Shown in pieces: positions 45,456 to 52,319 of a DNA stretch of 64,000 nucleotides. The DNA comes from an uncultured Prevotellaceae bacterium (GTDB lineage Bacteria; Bacteroidota; Bacteroidia; Bacteroidales; Bacteroidaceae). Numbering within the stretch: the first letter of the stretch is position 1; every line of letters starts with the position of its first letter. The notes under the pieces are model-generated. The model saw only the letters and a program-made list of their open reading frames with translations. It did no database searches and was not told the origin of the DNA. The stretch lies in NCBI GenBank assembly GCA_902799765.1, contig CADCBZ010000013.1, positions 22,417 through 86,416 of the forward strand, read 5' to 3'. A program made the translations under genes and the position numbers.

Positions 45456-46004
45456 TCATCCGATGAATTTCAGGAAGGCATCTGCCTGTGCCTTCAGTGA
45501 TGTGATCTGCTCTTCTGTGAGAATCATACGACCTTCGGTCCATGCCTCCAGATTCAGCACGATACCTGTTTGCTGTTCCATCACGTCAGCCTTGAGGAAA
45601 GTCAGCAGTTCCGTCAGCTTCTCACGACATTTCGCTGTAGCCATTTTGCCGCCAGCACCAGTCAGGGCAACCTTCTTCCCGTTGATGACTGTGGGGGTCT
45701 CGTAATCGCCAGCCACCAACGGACGTGAGAGCCAGTCAAACAGGTTCTTCACGTGTCCTGGATAACTGAAATTATACTCAGGTGTAAACACCCAGATGCC
45801 ATCAGCCTCCTTCACTGTAGCGCGCAGACGACCAACGGCCTCTGGCTCTGGAAACTCGATGTCCTGATTGATGAGTGGCACATCAGAATAGTCCAGATAA
45901 GTCACTTCGGCCTGCGAGTCGATCATCTTCTCCGCCTCAAGCGCCAACTGTCTGTTGAAGGACTCTTTCCTCAACGACCCAATGATAAATAGGATTTTTT
46001 TCAT
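45456..46004 (-). CDS. NADPH-dependent FMN reductase family protein
   Basis: A 182-residue flavodoxin-fold reductase. The N-terminal IIGSLRKESFNRQLA is the phosphate-binding loop and TPEYNFSYPGHVKNLFDWL the second FMN-contact motif; KKVALTGAGGKMA follows. The length is standard. Such enzymes reduce FMN or quinones and, in cobalamin loci, can provide reducing power for cobalt reduction, but that role is only suggested here by its place directly upstream of cbiG-cbiF (4-bp gap). Confidence 0.88.
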   Translation of the reverse strand: MKKILFIIGSLRKESFNRQLALEAEKMIDSQAEVTYLDYSDVPLINQDIEFPEPEAVGRLRATVKEADGIWVFTPEYNFSYPGHVKNLFDWLSRPLVAGDYETPTVINGKKVALTGAGGKMATAKCREKLTELLTFLKADVMEQQTGIVLNLEAWTEGRMILTEEQITSLKAQADAFLKFIG

Positions 46005-46110
46005 ATCTTTGTGTATCTATTCAACTGCAAATTTAGGTAATTATTTCCTGACCTCCAAACTTTTTTAGTAAAAAAGTCGTAGTCAGCGCAAGGCATCCCC
46101 CCAGTGGTTA

Positions 46111-46413
46111 CTATATGGGTTTCACGATCTCTACTCTCATACCTAACGAGGTGATCATTTCCCAGAACTTGGCTACGCTCGGGATGATGTCACCATTTTC
46201 AACACGTGAGATATACGACTTGGTGGAGTTGATACGTTTAGCAAGTTCAGCCTGGGTGACTTTCGCCTCCTTACGGGCATTTTGTAACAACTGGCCTGTA
46301 TAGAAAGCATAGGCTTCCTCATCGAATTTCTCTCGTTCAGGAGTGCCAGGAGCACCATACTTTGTGTCAAGTTCAGCGCTGACATCAGTGATCATGTTCT
46401 TTTTTGTACTCAT
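46111..46413 (-). CDS. HigA/XRE-family antitoxin
   Basis: A 100-residue protein with a C-terminal helix-turn-helix (TQAELAKRINSTKSYISRVEN, about 53-73) and an N-terminal helical part. This is the usual layout of an antitoxin encoded after a HigB/RelE-type toxin. The partner upstream (46426-46548) is truncated to 40 codons, so this antitoxin is an orphan within the window. It may still repress its own promoter (-7 box TATCTTTG, 46553-46560, minus strand) or neutralise toxins elsewhere. Confidence 0.82.
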   Translation of the reverse strand: MSTKKNMITDVSAELDTKYGAPGTPEREKFDEEAYAFYTGQLLQNARKEAKVTQAELAKRINSTKSYISRVENGDIIPSVAKFWEMITSLGMRVEIVKPI

Positions 46414-46425
46414 AATACTCTGCTC

Positions 46426-46548
46426 TTATATACGGTCTTCTCTTTCAAGCAATGAGAGGAAATATTCGATCTTCTTGCTCTCCTTCTTTGAGAGGGCCTT
46501 CATGAAGTCGTGGTAATACGACCCAAACGCAATGATTCTCCTTCTCAT
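46426..46548 (-). pseudogene. Truncated HigB/RelE-type toxin
   Basis: An ATG at 46548 gives 40 residues starting MRRRIIAFGSYYHDFMKALS and ending LLEREDRI, then TAA at 46426. This is the N-terminal third of the Bacteroidetes HigB-like toxin family, normally about 105-110 residues. The catalytic C-terminal strands (RDGIYELR-type and VVILFNGF-type blocks) are missing, and the antitoxin follows after only 12 nt. Loss of the toxin's distal part with the antitoxin kept is inferred. Confidence 0.7.
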
Positions 46549-46900
46549 GGCGCAAAGATAATTAAAAGTTTTAAAATAATGAAACTTTTCCCGCAAATTT
46601 TTGCTTTTTTATTCTTCATAAGCATTCTATTTAAGTGAAACAATATTGTTAACGGGTGCAAAGGTAATGGATTTATTTGAACTCACCAAATTTTTTTGAA
46701 AATATGTCGTAACTATTTTCCCCGATTCTCCACTATATGTCCATTTTGGGCCTCAAAGTGAAAAAAGTCGCTTAAAAACTTGCAGAATCCAAATCCTTTT
46801 TATAGCTTGGACTTAATAATTTATTAATTTATCCGTCATAAGAATTTAATGTAAAATTAGAGAAAATTGCATAACAATTTAAAATATAGGAGATACAATT
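46549..46900. other. Intergenic region upstream of the 90-residue gene
   Basis: A 352-nt AT-rich stretch. It holds the minus-strand -7 box of the toxin-antitoxin remnant at 46553 and the bipartite motif at 46784-46827 before the gene at 46901. No other gene is seen. Confidence 0.55.
46784..46827 (+). promoter_or_regulatory. Bipartite upstream motif, copy 1
   Basis: AGAATCC (46784-46790) and ACTTAATAATTTATTAA (46811-46827) are 20 nt apart. The same pair with the same 20-nt spacing occurs at 48435-48478. It lies 73 nt before ATG 46901 and is probably a shared promoter or operator. Confidence 0.6.
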
Positions 46901-47173
46901 ATGACTAAAAAGCAGGCAAAACAGATTTGTGAGTTGTGGAATGAGTTGTTCACAGGTTGCACAGAACCTACCAAGACGAAGGCTATCGTAAACAAACCAT
47001 ATCACAAGCGCAACTATGCGAACAATTGGAGTGTCTCAATCATTCCATACGGAGACGAGAACGATGGTAATGCGTTCTACCATAATGAGGAGTACGCAGA
47101 TGTGATGCGTGCCTTCAAGGTGGGTGGCTACGTACACATCGAGGGCGGGAAAGTAGTTGCAATAATTCATTGA
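46901..47173 (+). CDS. Small hypothetical protein
   Basis: A 90-residue protein starting MTKKQAKQICELWNELFTG, soluble, with a beta-rich second half (WSVSIIPYGDEND, GGYVHIEGGKVVAII). GGAG in ATAGGAGATACAATT precedes the ATG, a rare Shine-Dalgarno-like site here. I do not recognise a family. It is preceded by the bipartite motif shared with the gene at 48499 and followed 47 nt later by the cysteine-protease-like gene. Confidence 0.65.
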   Translation: MTKKQAKQICELWNELFTGCTEPTKTKAIVNKPYHKRNYANNWSVSIIPYGDENDGNAFYHNEEYADVMRAFKVGGYVHIEGGKVVAIIH

Positions 47174-47220
47174 TAGGGGGCATATGAATTAGATAATGAA
47201 AAACCAATAAGTACTCTATT

Positions 47221-47925
47221 ATGTTTATAATTAAATTCATTGATAACCTATTCTTTAGGGATTCAAATCTCCGTGCAGAAGGTAGGGAGGGGACAACAAC
47301 AAATGTTTTCCTTAGGCAAGGCCAACTAGATAGAGCTTGTGGTATCTATGGTATTTTAATGCTGCTCATTATTCATAAAAGGATTAACGGTGATGATCTT
47401 ACAGATGAAATTGCTCACGATGATCCTCCGTATATCAAGCGATTGAAAAAACTATTTCTTAATCCTCTTAAAGGTATCAAATCCGACGGCACAACGATGT
47501 CATACTTGCGTGGAATGCTTTTAAGAATTTTCGACGATCAAATCAATGTAAGTGTTTTTAAAAAGCTAGATACTGGTGAAGATAACTTGTTTCATTTTAG
47601 GATAAGAAATCATCTTGATGCAGGCTATCCAGTATTGATTGCTTACAGGAAACCTGATGCCTTTGGTCATGTTGTTCTTGTTATCGGTTACACAATGCTA
47701 GGAGATATTATGCGCCTTTATTGCCTGGACCCAAGTGGTTCTGCTCCTTGGTTCAATTATTGGAATAATATGATCGATATTAAAATATCTGATGATGAGG
47801 AAGATTGGCCAGATTTTAATCATTGGACTGGTAAAAAAGTAAAAGTTGACAAGATTCTTATAATTGAAGATGATAAGTGCATGGAACTATTTTCTCCTTT
47901 TAATGATACAGCTTTACCCTTCTAA
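47221..47925 (+). CDS. Papain-like cysteine protease-type protein, unassigned
   Basis: A 234-residue protein without a signal peptide. A Q-x(4)-C arrangement (Q35, C40 in GQLDRACGIYG) followed by helix LLIIHKRI, a late FGHVVLVIGY (H150) and CLDPSG (D170) give the Q/C/H/D order of papain-like or C39-type peptidases. No processing partner is obvious. It is AT-rich and part of the accessory stretch. The fold call is from motif order only; substrate and role are unknown. Confidence 0.6.
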   Translation: MFIIKFIDNLFFRDSNLRAEGREGTTTNVFLRQGQLDRACGIYGILMLLIIHKRINGDDLTDEIAHDDPPYIKRLKKLFLNPLKGIKSDGTTMSYLRGMLLRIFDDQINVSVFKKLDTGEDNLFHFRIRNHLDAGYPVLIAYRKPDAFGHVVLVIGYTMLGDIMRLYCLDPSGSAPWFNYWNNMIDIKISDDEEDWPDFNHWTGKKVKVDKILIIEDDKCMELFSPFNDTALPF

Positions 47926-47926
47926 A

Positions 47927-47958
47927 TTTGGAAGTTATTAAAAATCTTATTATATTTG
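47927..47958 (+). promoter_or_regulatory. Promoter of the NNMRLG-repeat protein gene (leaderless)
   Basis: TTTG (47927-47930) and TATATTTG (47951-47958) are exactly 20 nt apart. The ATG at 47963 is only four bases after the -7 box, so transcription should start at or beside the A of the ATG. Confidence 0.75.
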
Positions 47959-47962
47959 CAAC

Positions 47963-48376
47963 ATGAAGTACAAAGTGATTATTACATTATTAATGGTTTT
48001 GTTCGTGGGGAGCGTTGGTGTTGCCCAGTCTTTCCGCGACAATAACAACATGCTGCTTGGCAATGTTGAGTCAGACGGCACAGTTCGCAACGCCAATAAC
48101 ATGCGCCTTGGAAGAATATTCGATGATGGAACCATCAGAGACGGTAACAACATGAAAATAGGTTTCATCGATAAGGATGGCACTGTCAGAGACAAGAACA
48201 ACATGCGATTAGGTACTGTTAGTTCTGATGGGGTAGTGCGCGACAACAACAATATGCGTCTTGGTACCATTAGCCCCGATGGCGCAGTACGTAACAATAA
48301 CAACATGAGGATAGGCACAGCCAGTGGCATCAATTCCAAATATGCTGCAGTGTTATTCTTCTTCGACCTTTTGTGA
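47963..48376 (+). CDS. Secreted protein of tandem 19- to 20-residue NNM(R/K)(L/I)G repeats
   Basis: A 137-residue protein with a signal peptide (MKYKVIITLLMVLFVGSVGV, cleaved after AQS). The mature part is six or so tandem repeats with core DGTVRDxNNMRLG: NNMLLG, NNMRLG, NNMKIG, NNMRLG, NNMRLG, NNMRIG. At the DNA level the unit is about 57-60 bp. The C-terminus is hydrophobic (YAAVLFFFDLL), perhaps a strand or anchor. Such short beta-hairpin repeats suggest a surface solenoid; no catalytic residue is evident. Confidence 0.75.
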   Translation: MKYKVIITLLMVLFVGSVGVAQSFRDNNNMLLGNVESDGTVRNANNMRLGRIFDDGTIRDGNNMKIGFIDKDGTVRDKNNMRLGTVSSDGVVRDNNNMRLGTISPDGAVRNNNNMRIGTASGINSKYAAVLFFFDLL

Positions 48377-48434
48377 GATGCATAGTTTTGGTGATTTGTG
48401 TAATGTGGGATAAAATAGTTGCCCCAAAATTAGG

Positions 48435-48478
48435 AGAATCCAGAAACTTCTTACACATTAGACTTAGTAATTTATTAA
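48435..48478 (+). promoter_or_regulatory. Bipartite upstream motif, copy 2
   Basis: AGAATCC (48435-48441) and ACTTAGTAATTTATTAA (48462-48478), 20 nt apart, 20 nt before ATG 48499. The second block differs from copy 1 at one base. Confidence 0.6.
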
Positions 48479-48498
48479 CGTCATTAAATATATTAATT

Positions 48499-49173
48499 AT
48501 GGAAACAAATGTAAATTTACAGAAACTATTGATGAGTTTAGATGCGAATTCAGATATATATATGATAGAGACAAAATTTGAAGAAATAGCAAAGGAACTC
48601 TTTAATAATTTTCACATCCAAAAAGGCGACCAAGAGTATTATTTTTCTAACTTAGAGTTTTACTTTTGCAATCAGTATCATCTAGACATTATAACTTATC
48701 CACGACAATTACCTGAAGGGAAATGGTTTTTCCATCAAAGTGGGTTCGATTTAACATTCGCAAGTAAATATGAAATAGATAATGAAGGAAAGATTAACAC
48801 GGAAAAGGAGTTCTATTTTGGTGGTATTCTTATAAGGGAGGTCATAAAAAAGAGTTCATGTAAAACTTTTAATGGCCCATATAAATGTGAATGGGAGATA
48901 TTTGATACTTTAGATGCACTAACAAAAAATACAAACGTGCCTCATATAGAGCCAAATGAAGATCTCAATTTTAGGATAGGAAAAGAGATAATGTCCGATC
49001 ATAGATGTTTTTCATATGATGATGCAAAAAAGAAAAAGAAGTATAACGAATTGAAGGAAACCTATAATAGAGTTAGTCTTTCAGAAAGTGATTTTATTAG
49101 ATTCTTAAATAATGGATATGCTTTTAAAATAAAAGAGAGCCTTTTAAAAGATAAATTTAGCAAGAAGCTATGA
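48499..49173 (+). CDS. Hypothetical protein coupled to a deiminase-like gene
   Basis: A 224-residue soluble protein. ATG 48499 is chosen because the longer open frame from 48373 would run through the bipartite motif. It shows blocks NLEFYFCNQYHLDIITYPRQ, FHQSGFDLTF and FYFGGILIREVI, which look like one alpha/beta domain, plus a Lys-rich tail. I do not recognise it with confidence. Its stop overlaps the deiminase-like ATG by 4 bp, so the two products are made together and probably work on the same target. Confidence 0.65.
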   Translation: METNVNLQKLLMSLDANSDIYMIETKFEEIAKELFNNFHIQKGDQEYYFSNLEFYFCNQYHLDIITYPRQLPEGKWFFHQSGFDLTFASKYEIDNEGKINTEKEFYFGGILIREVIKKSSCKTFNGPYKCEWEIFDTLDALTKNTNVPHIEPNEDLNFRIGKEIMSDHRCFSYDDAKKKKKYNELKETYNRVSLSESDFIRFLNNGYAFKIKESLLKDKFSKKL

Positions 49174-50384
49174 TCACCGATAATCAAACCAACAAGATAT
49201 ATTTCTCTCCAGCTTTGGAGAGAGATTGCCCCAGACTTTGGGAGAGCATACATAAGGCTCTGGTGGATAGAAAAATCCGTCATGGACTACTTATGAAGAA
49301 TCCGCGATACTTCTGGTGTCGCGACTATATGCCTATACAGATTGCCGAAGACAACTATGTGGCTTATCATTTCAGACCAGACTACCTGCTTAAAGAAAAG
49401 GATAAGTATGATTATGCCCTCAAATGCGACGGCTACGAAATATGCAAGGCAATGAATTATCCCATGACAGAAATGGATTTGGTTCTTGATGGTGGCAACG
49501 TCGTAAAATGTGGCGATACCATCGTGATGACAGATAAGGTTTTTCGAGAGAATCCAGATAAGAGTCGAGTTGAAGTGGAGCGTATTCTTCATGAGAAATT
49601 TCAGAGCGATATCTTCTTCCTGCCATGGGATACTGAAGACTATTGTGGTCATAGCGATGGGATGGTGCACTATGCAGGCGAAGGTCGTATTTTAGTATCC
49701 AGTTACTATTACGACTTCTATCCTGGTTTTGCAAAAGAGATTGAGAAGATACTGGAAAAGAAGTTTGATGTGATTCGCTTGAAGTCCAATATCAAGTTGA
49801 AAAACAGAAACAACTGGGCCTATATCAATTTCTTGCAAACGGAAAAGCTGATCATGGTTCCTCTGCTCGATATCGAGGAAGAAGATGCGCTAGCCATCGA
49901 ACAGATCAGTAATGTTTTCCCTGATGTAGAAGTCATTGGCATCCCAGCCCTTGAAGCTGTCAATGACGATGGCGCTCTGAATTGTGTTTCTTGGAATATC
50001 AAGGACAATGGAACGCTACCTCGAGAATTGGAAGATTTCATCAACCCCATAAAACAACTTATCAGAGAATTCCCAGAACTGATGAATGGCAACATCATGA
50101 AGCCTATCATACAATTCGCAGATGACACGACACGCTATCCCTCTCCAAAAGAAATAGAGAAAGCTAAGCATGTTGTTGATTCCATTCTGCGACATGCGGA
50201 AAGTATGCTGTCTCCTTCCTTTATTCCAGAATCCAGTCGAAGATTAGCCCTCTCGGATGGAAGCGTAATGGAAATTACCAATGATAATGCAAACAAATGG
50301 GTTAACGCCGCTGGCATCCTACGCGCGTTCTCGGATAGATTACAGTATCTTGAAACAGATCTGAAATTTGAATTTGTGGAATAA
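49170..50384 (+). CDS. Peptidyl-arginine/agmatine deiminase-family protein
   Basis: A 404-residue guanidino-group modifying enzyme. Conserved blocks: WCRDYMPIQ (49-57), VLDGGNVV (105-112), YCGHSDGMV (158-166, with H161 and D163) and GALNCVSWN (268-276) with the nucleophile C272. Members hydrolyse the guanidino group of agmatine or of peptidyl-arginine. There is no signal peptide, so it should be cytosolic. The C-terminal 110 residues (from about 295) are an added helical domain not found in plain agmatine deiminases. Its coupling to the unknown gene at 48499 is unusual. Confidence 0.82.
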   Translation: MITDNQTNKIYFSPALERDCPRLWESIHKALVDRKIRHGLLMKNPRYFWCRDYMPIQIAEDNYVAYHFRPDYLLKEKDKYDYALKCDGYEICKAMNYPMTEMDLVLDGGNVVKCGDTIVMTDKVFRENPDKSRVEVERILHEKFQSDIFFLPWDTEDYCGHSDGMVHYAGEGRILVSSYYYDFYPGFAKEIEKILEKKFDVIRLKSNIKLKNRNNWAYINFLQTEKLIMVPLLDIEEEDALAIEQISNVFPDVEVIGIPALEAVNDDGALNCVSWNIKDNGTLPRELEDFINPIKQLIREFPELMNGNIMKPIIQFADDTTRYPSPKEIEKAKHVVDSILRHAESMLSPSFIPESSRRLALSDGSVMEITNDNANKWVNAAGILRAFSDRLQYLETDLKFEFVE

Positions 50385-50392
50385 CATAAAGT

Positions 50393-50416
50393 AAGGGGAT
50401 TCTTGCGAGCCCCCTT
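50393..50416 (+). terminator. Weak hairpin after the deiminase-like gene
   Basis: AAGGGG (50393-50398) pairs with CCCCTT (50411-50416). No T-run follows, so terminator activity is doubtful. Confidence 0.3.
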
Positions 50417-50486
50417 AGGGAATACTGCAATCTGATGGATTGAATACTGCTCGCTGGTAGTTCCCAGTATGGGGACATTTGGGTCG

Positions 50487-51899
50487 CTACATGAGGTCGA
50501 GGATCACTTTTTCGTAGAGGCCATAGGCACTCATGACGATGTAGCCTTCACTCTTCCATCGCTCTACGATTTTCTCGGCGTTGCGTTGGTTGACACCACA
50601 ATAATAGACCAGGTCGTTGGTGGTGAACTCATTGGGCAGTGAACGATAGCGCAGCTTCATCTTCTTCGAGTAATGCCTTTCCTGACGAGGACCATATAAA
50701 CCCTGTTCCTGCATCCTGAAGTACGACTCCCAGTAGTTGCCGAAGAAGTAGTTCTGGCAACAGAGTTGGATGTTGCACACCAGTTGGCAGAAGTAGAGGT
50801 CAGTGTCGTCGATGGACAGCGAACGATGCTGTTTCCACTCGTCCCAGTGACGCATGACGATGAAGGGAACGGTGACGTTGATGCCATAATAGGCCACGCG
50901 TTTGCACAGGAGTTCTTCGACCTTAGAGTCGTCGTCCTTGGCATCAGCCATACGTCGTGCTGTCCATTCATAACACTCGTGCACCAGTTTCTCGATCGGC
51001 AATTCACCATACTCTTTATCCAGTCGCTCAGCCCACATGCGCAGCGTCTTGTCCTCCTCTGGTTCCAGTCCGACCTCTTCCAGCGTCTCGCGTTTCATCA
51101 TTCGGAAATGGGTCGAGGGCATGGGTATAGCTGCCAGACGCGTCGCCAAGCCTGTGCCGATGTTGCGTTGGTTCACTTTGGTCTCCAAGGCCATTGGCGT
51201 GCCTGTATAGACGTAGTTCCAGTAAACATTGAATGCGGGTTGGAGCAGACTATTGACGAAGCATTCGCCATCCTCCTCATTGTGGAAAGCCTTGAGTTCC
51301 ATGACCTGTTTGCTGTTCCACGCCTCACTCTGAAGACGGATGCTATTGCTCAGTTCTGTGTCGAAGGATAACATGTGGAGGTGCAACTCTTCACCATCGA
51401 CGATATCAATGGCGTTGTTCATGTCCTCGATAAACACTTTGTTAGAGTTACGTGCAGGATGTACGCGGATCAGAGGTTTGGGCTTCGTAGGTCCATCGCC
51501 TTTCTGTCCGCTGTGTTCCCACTCACTGTATTTGCGCTTGTATCGGTTCATCGCGTTCATGCCTTGATGTGACACACGGATGATAAGACCAGCCAGCAGG
51601 TTGTAGAGACGGGTAGCGAAGGATTTGCCTGAACCTGGGTCGCCAATGATGTAAACACCATAGTTCAGACGACGCAGCTCCTCAGGACGATGGTAGAATC
51701 GGTAGGAGCAGCGTGTCATCAATGTGCCTAAGAAACAGGCGCCTGTGAAGAGAGCGGCAGGGTAGGCTGCAGTCTCCAAACCTTTGCAGATCTCTCGCAG
51801 GCAAGGGTAGTCGCTCATCAGACGCAGGATCTCGTTTCCGAAGTGTTCCAGTTTCTGTTCGATGAGTGGACGATTGTGGGTTGTTGTTTCTGTCATCAT
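50487..51899 (-). CDS. DUF3987-like P-loop ATPase of a mobile-associated family
   Basis: A 470-residue protein with a P-loop GDPGSGKS at 86-93 inside YGVYIIGDPGSGKSFATRL, a later SFDTELSNS block (Walker B-like acidic) and a C-terminal winged-helix-like region (TTNDLVYYCGVNQRNAEKIV). It resembles the helicase/primase-like DUF3987 proteins that are multicopy in Bacteroides and Prevotella, often with an N-terminal VirE-type primase domain. Here that domain is absent, so it is either a short subtype or truncated. Upstream lies a large palindrome region. Confidence 0.6.
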   Translation of the reverse strand: MMTETTTHNRPLIEQKLEHFGNEILRLMSDYPCLREICKGLETAAYPAALFTGACFLGTLMTRCSYRFYHRPEELRRLNYGVYIIGDPGSGKSFATRLYNLLAGLIIRVSHQGMNAMNRYKRKYSEWEHSGQKGDGPTKPKPLIRVHPARNSNKVFIEDMNNAIDIVDGEELHLHMLSFDTELSNSIRLQSEAWNSKQVMELKAFHNEEDGECFVNSLLQPAFNVYWNYVYTGTPMALETKVNQRNIGTGLATRLAAIPMPSTHFRMMKRETLEEVGLEPEEDKTLRMWAERLDKEYGELPIEKLVHECYEWTARRMADAKDDDSKVEELLCKRVAYYGINVTVPFIVMRHWDEWKQHRSLSIDDTDLYFCQLVCNIQLCCQNYFFGNYWESYFRMQEQGLYGPRQERHYSKKMKLRYRSLPNEFTTNDLVYYCGVNQRNAEKIVERWKSEGYIVMSAYGLYEKVILDLM

Positions 51900-51963
51900 G
51901 CTTATGATTCGTAGGTTATTATTTCAGGTGCAAAGGTACAAAAAATATTTGGAATAACCAAAT

Positions 51964-52123
51964 AACTTACGACAAAATTTGAAAATTATTATGTATTTAA
52001 CATTTTAATTAGATTTATATTATTATTAATATAATATATATATTATATTAATAATAATATAAATTATATAATACTTATATAGTTAGTATATGACGTATTA
52101 ATTTCTACTTTTTGTCGTAAGTT
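51964..52123. repeat. 14-bp inverted repeats flanking a 50-bp perfect palindrome
   Basis: AACTTACGACAAAA (51964-51977) and its exact complement TTTTGTCGTAAGTT (52110-52123) bound the segment. In between, 52014-52063 is a perfect AT-only palindrome; each 25-base half begins TTTATATTATTATTAATATA. No coding sequence lies inside. Confidence 0.85.
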
Positions 52124-52219
52124 TCGTTGTTATATGCCGCGCATATTGTAAAGTAACTTCGCAGCACGCCAAAATAGCAGTAAAACGTGGTGCTAATTGA
52201 AAATATTGCGAGCATTAAT

Positions 52220-52263
52220 CCTAGCAATTTTTACATTTAATGCTAGCAATTTTTCTCTTTAAT
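52220..52263 (+). repeat. Two 22-bp direct repeats
   Basis: Units at 52220-52241 and 52242-52263 share CTAGCAATTTTT and TTTAAT and differ at three or four bases. An upstream ATTGCGAGCATTAA (52205-52218) is nearly complementary to the TTAATGCTAGCAAT formed across the unit boundary. Confidence 0.65.
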
Positions 52264-52319
52264 GAGTTGTTTTCTGCTTCATAAAAGGGAGTTTTGAGTG
52301 TAAAATAATTTGGGTTATA

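Larger units (their letters stand above)
51900..52319. other. AT-rich palindrome-bearing intergenic region
   Basis: A 420-nt gap between the ATPase gene and cbiET without a gene. It holds a 50-bp perfect palindrome, a flanking 14-bp inverted repeat and 22-bp direct repeats. It may be an origin-like or recombination region of a decayed mobile element, or the control region of the ATPase gene. Confidence 0.6.

Noticed and set aside
47963-48376. Repeats at DNA level as a CRISPR or satellite
   Set aside because: The 57- to 60-bp periodicity is explained by an intact frame with signal peptide and NNMRLG repeats.
50487-51899. Transposase or integrase
   Set aside because: The P-loop and C-terminal features fit a DUF3987-like ATPase; no DDE or tyrosine recombinase motifs are visible.
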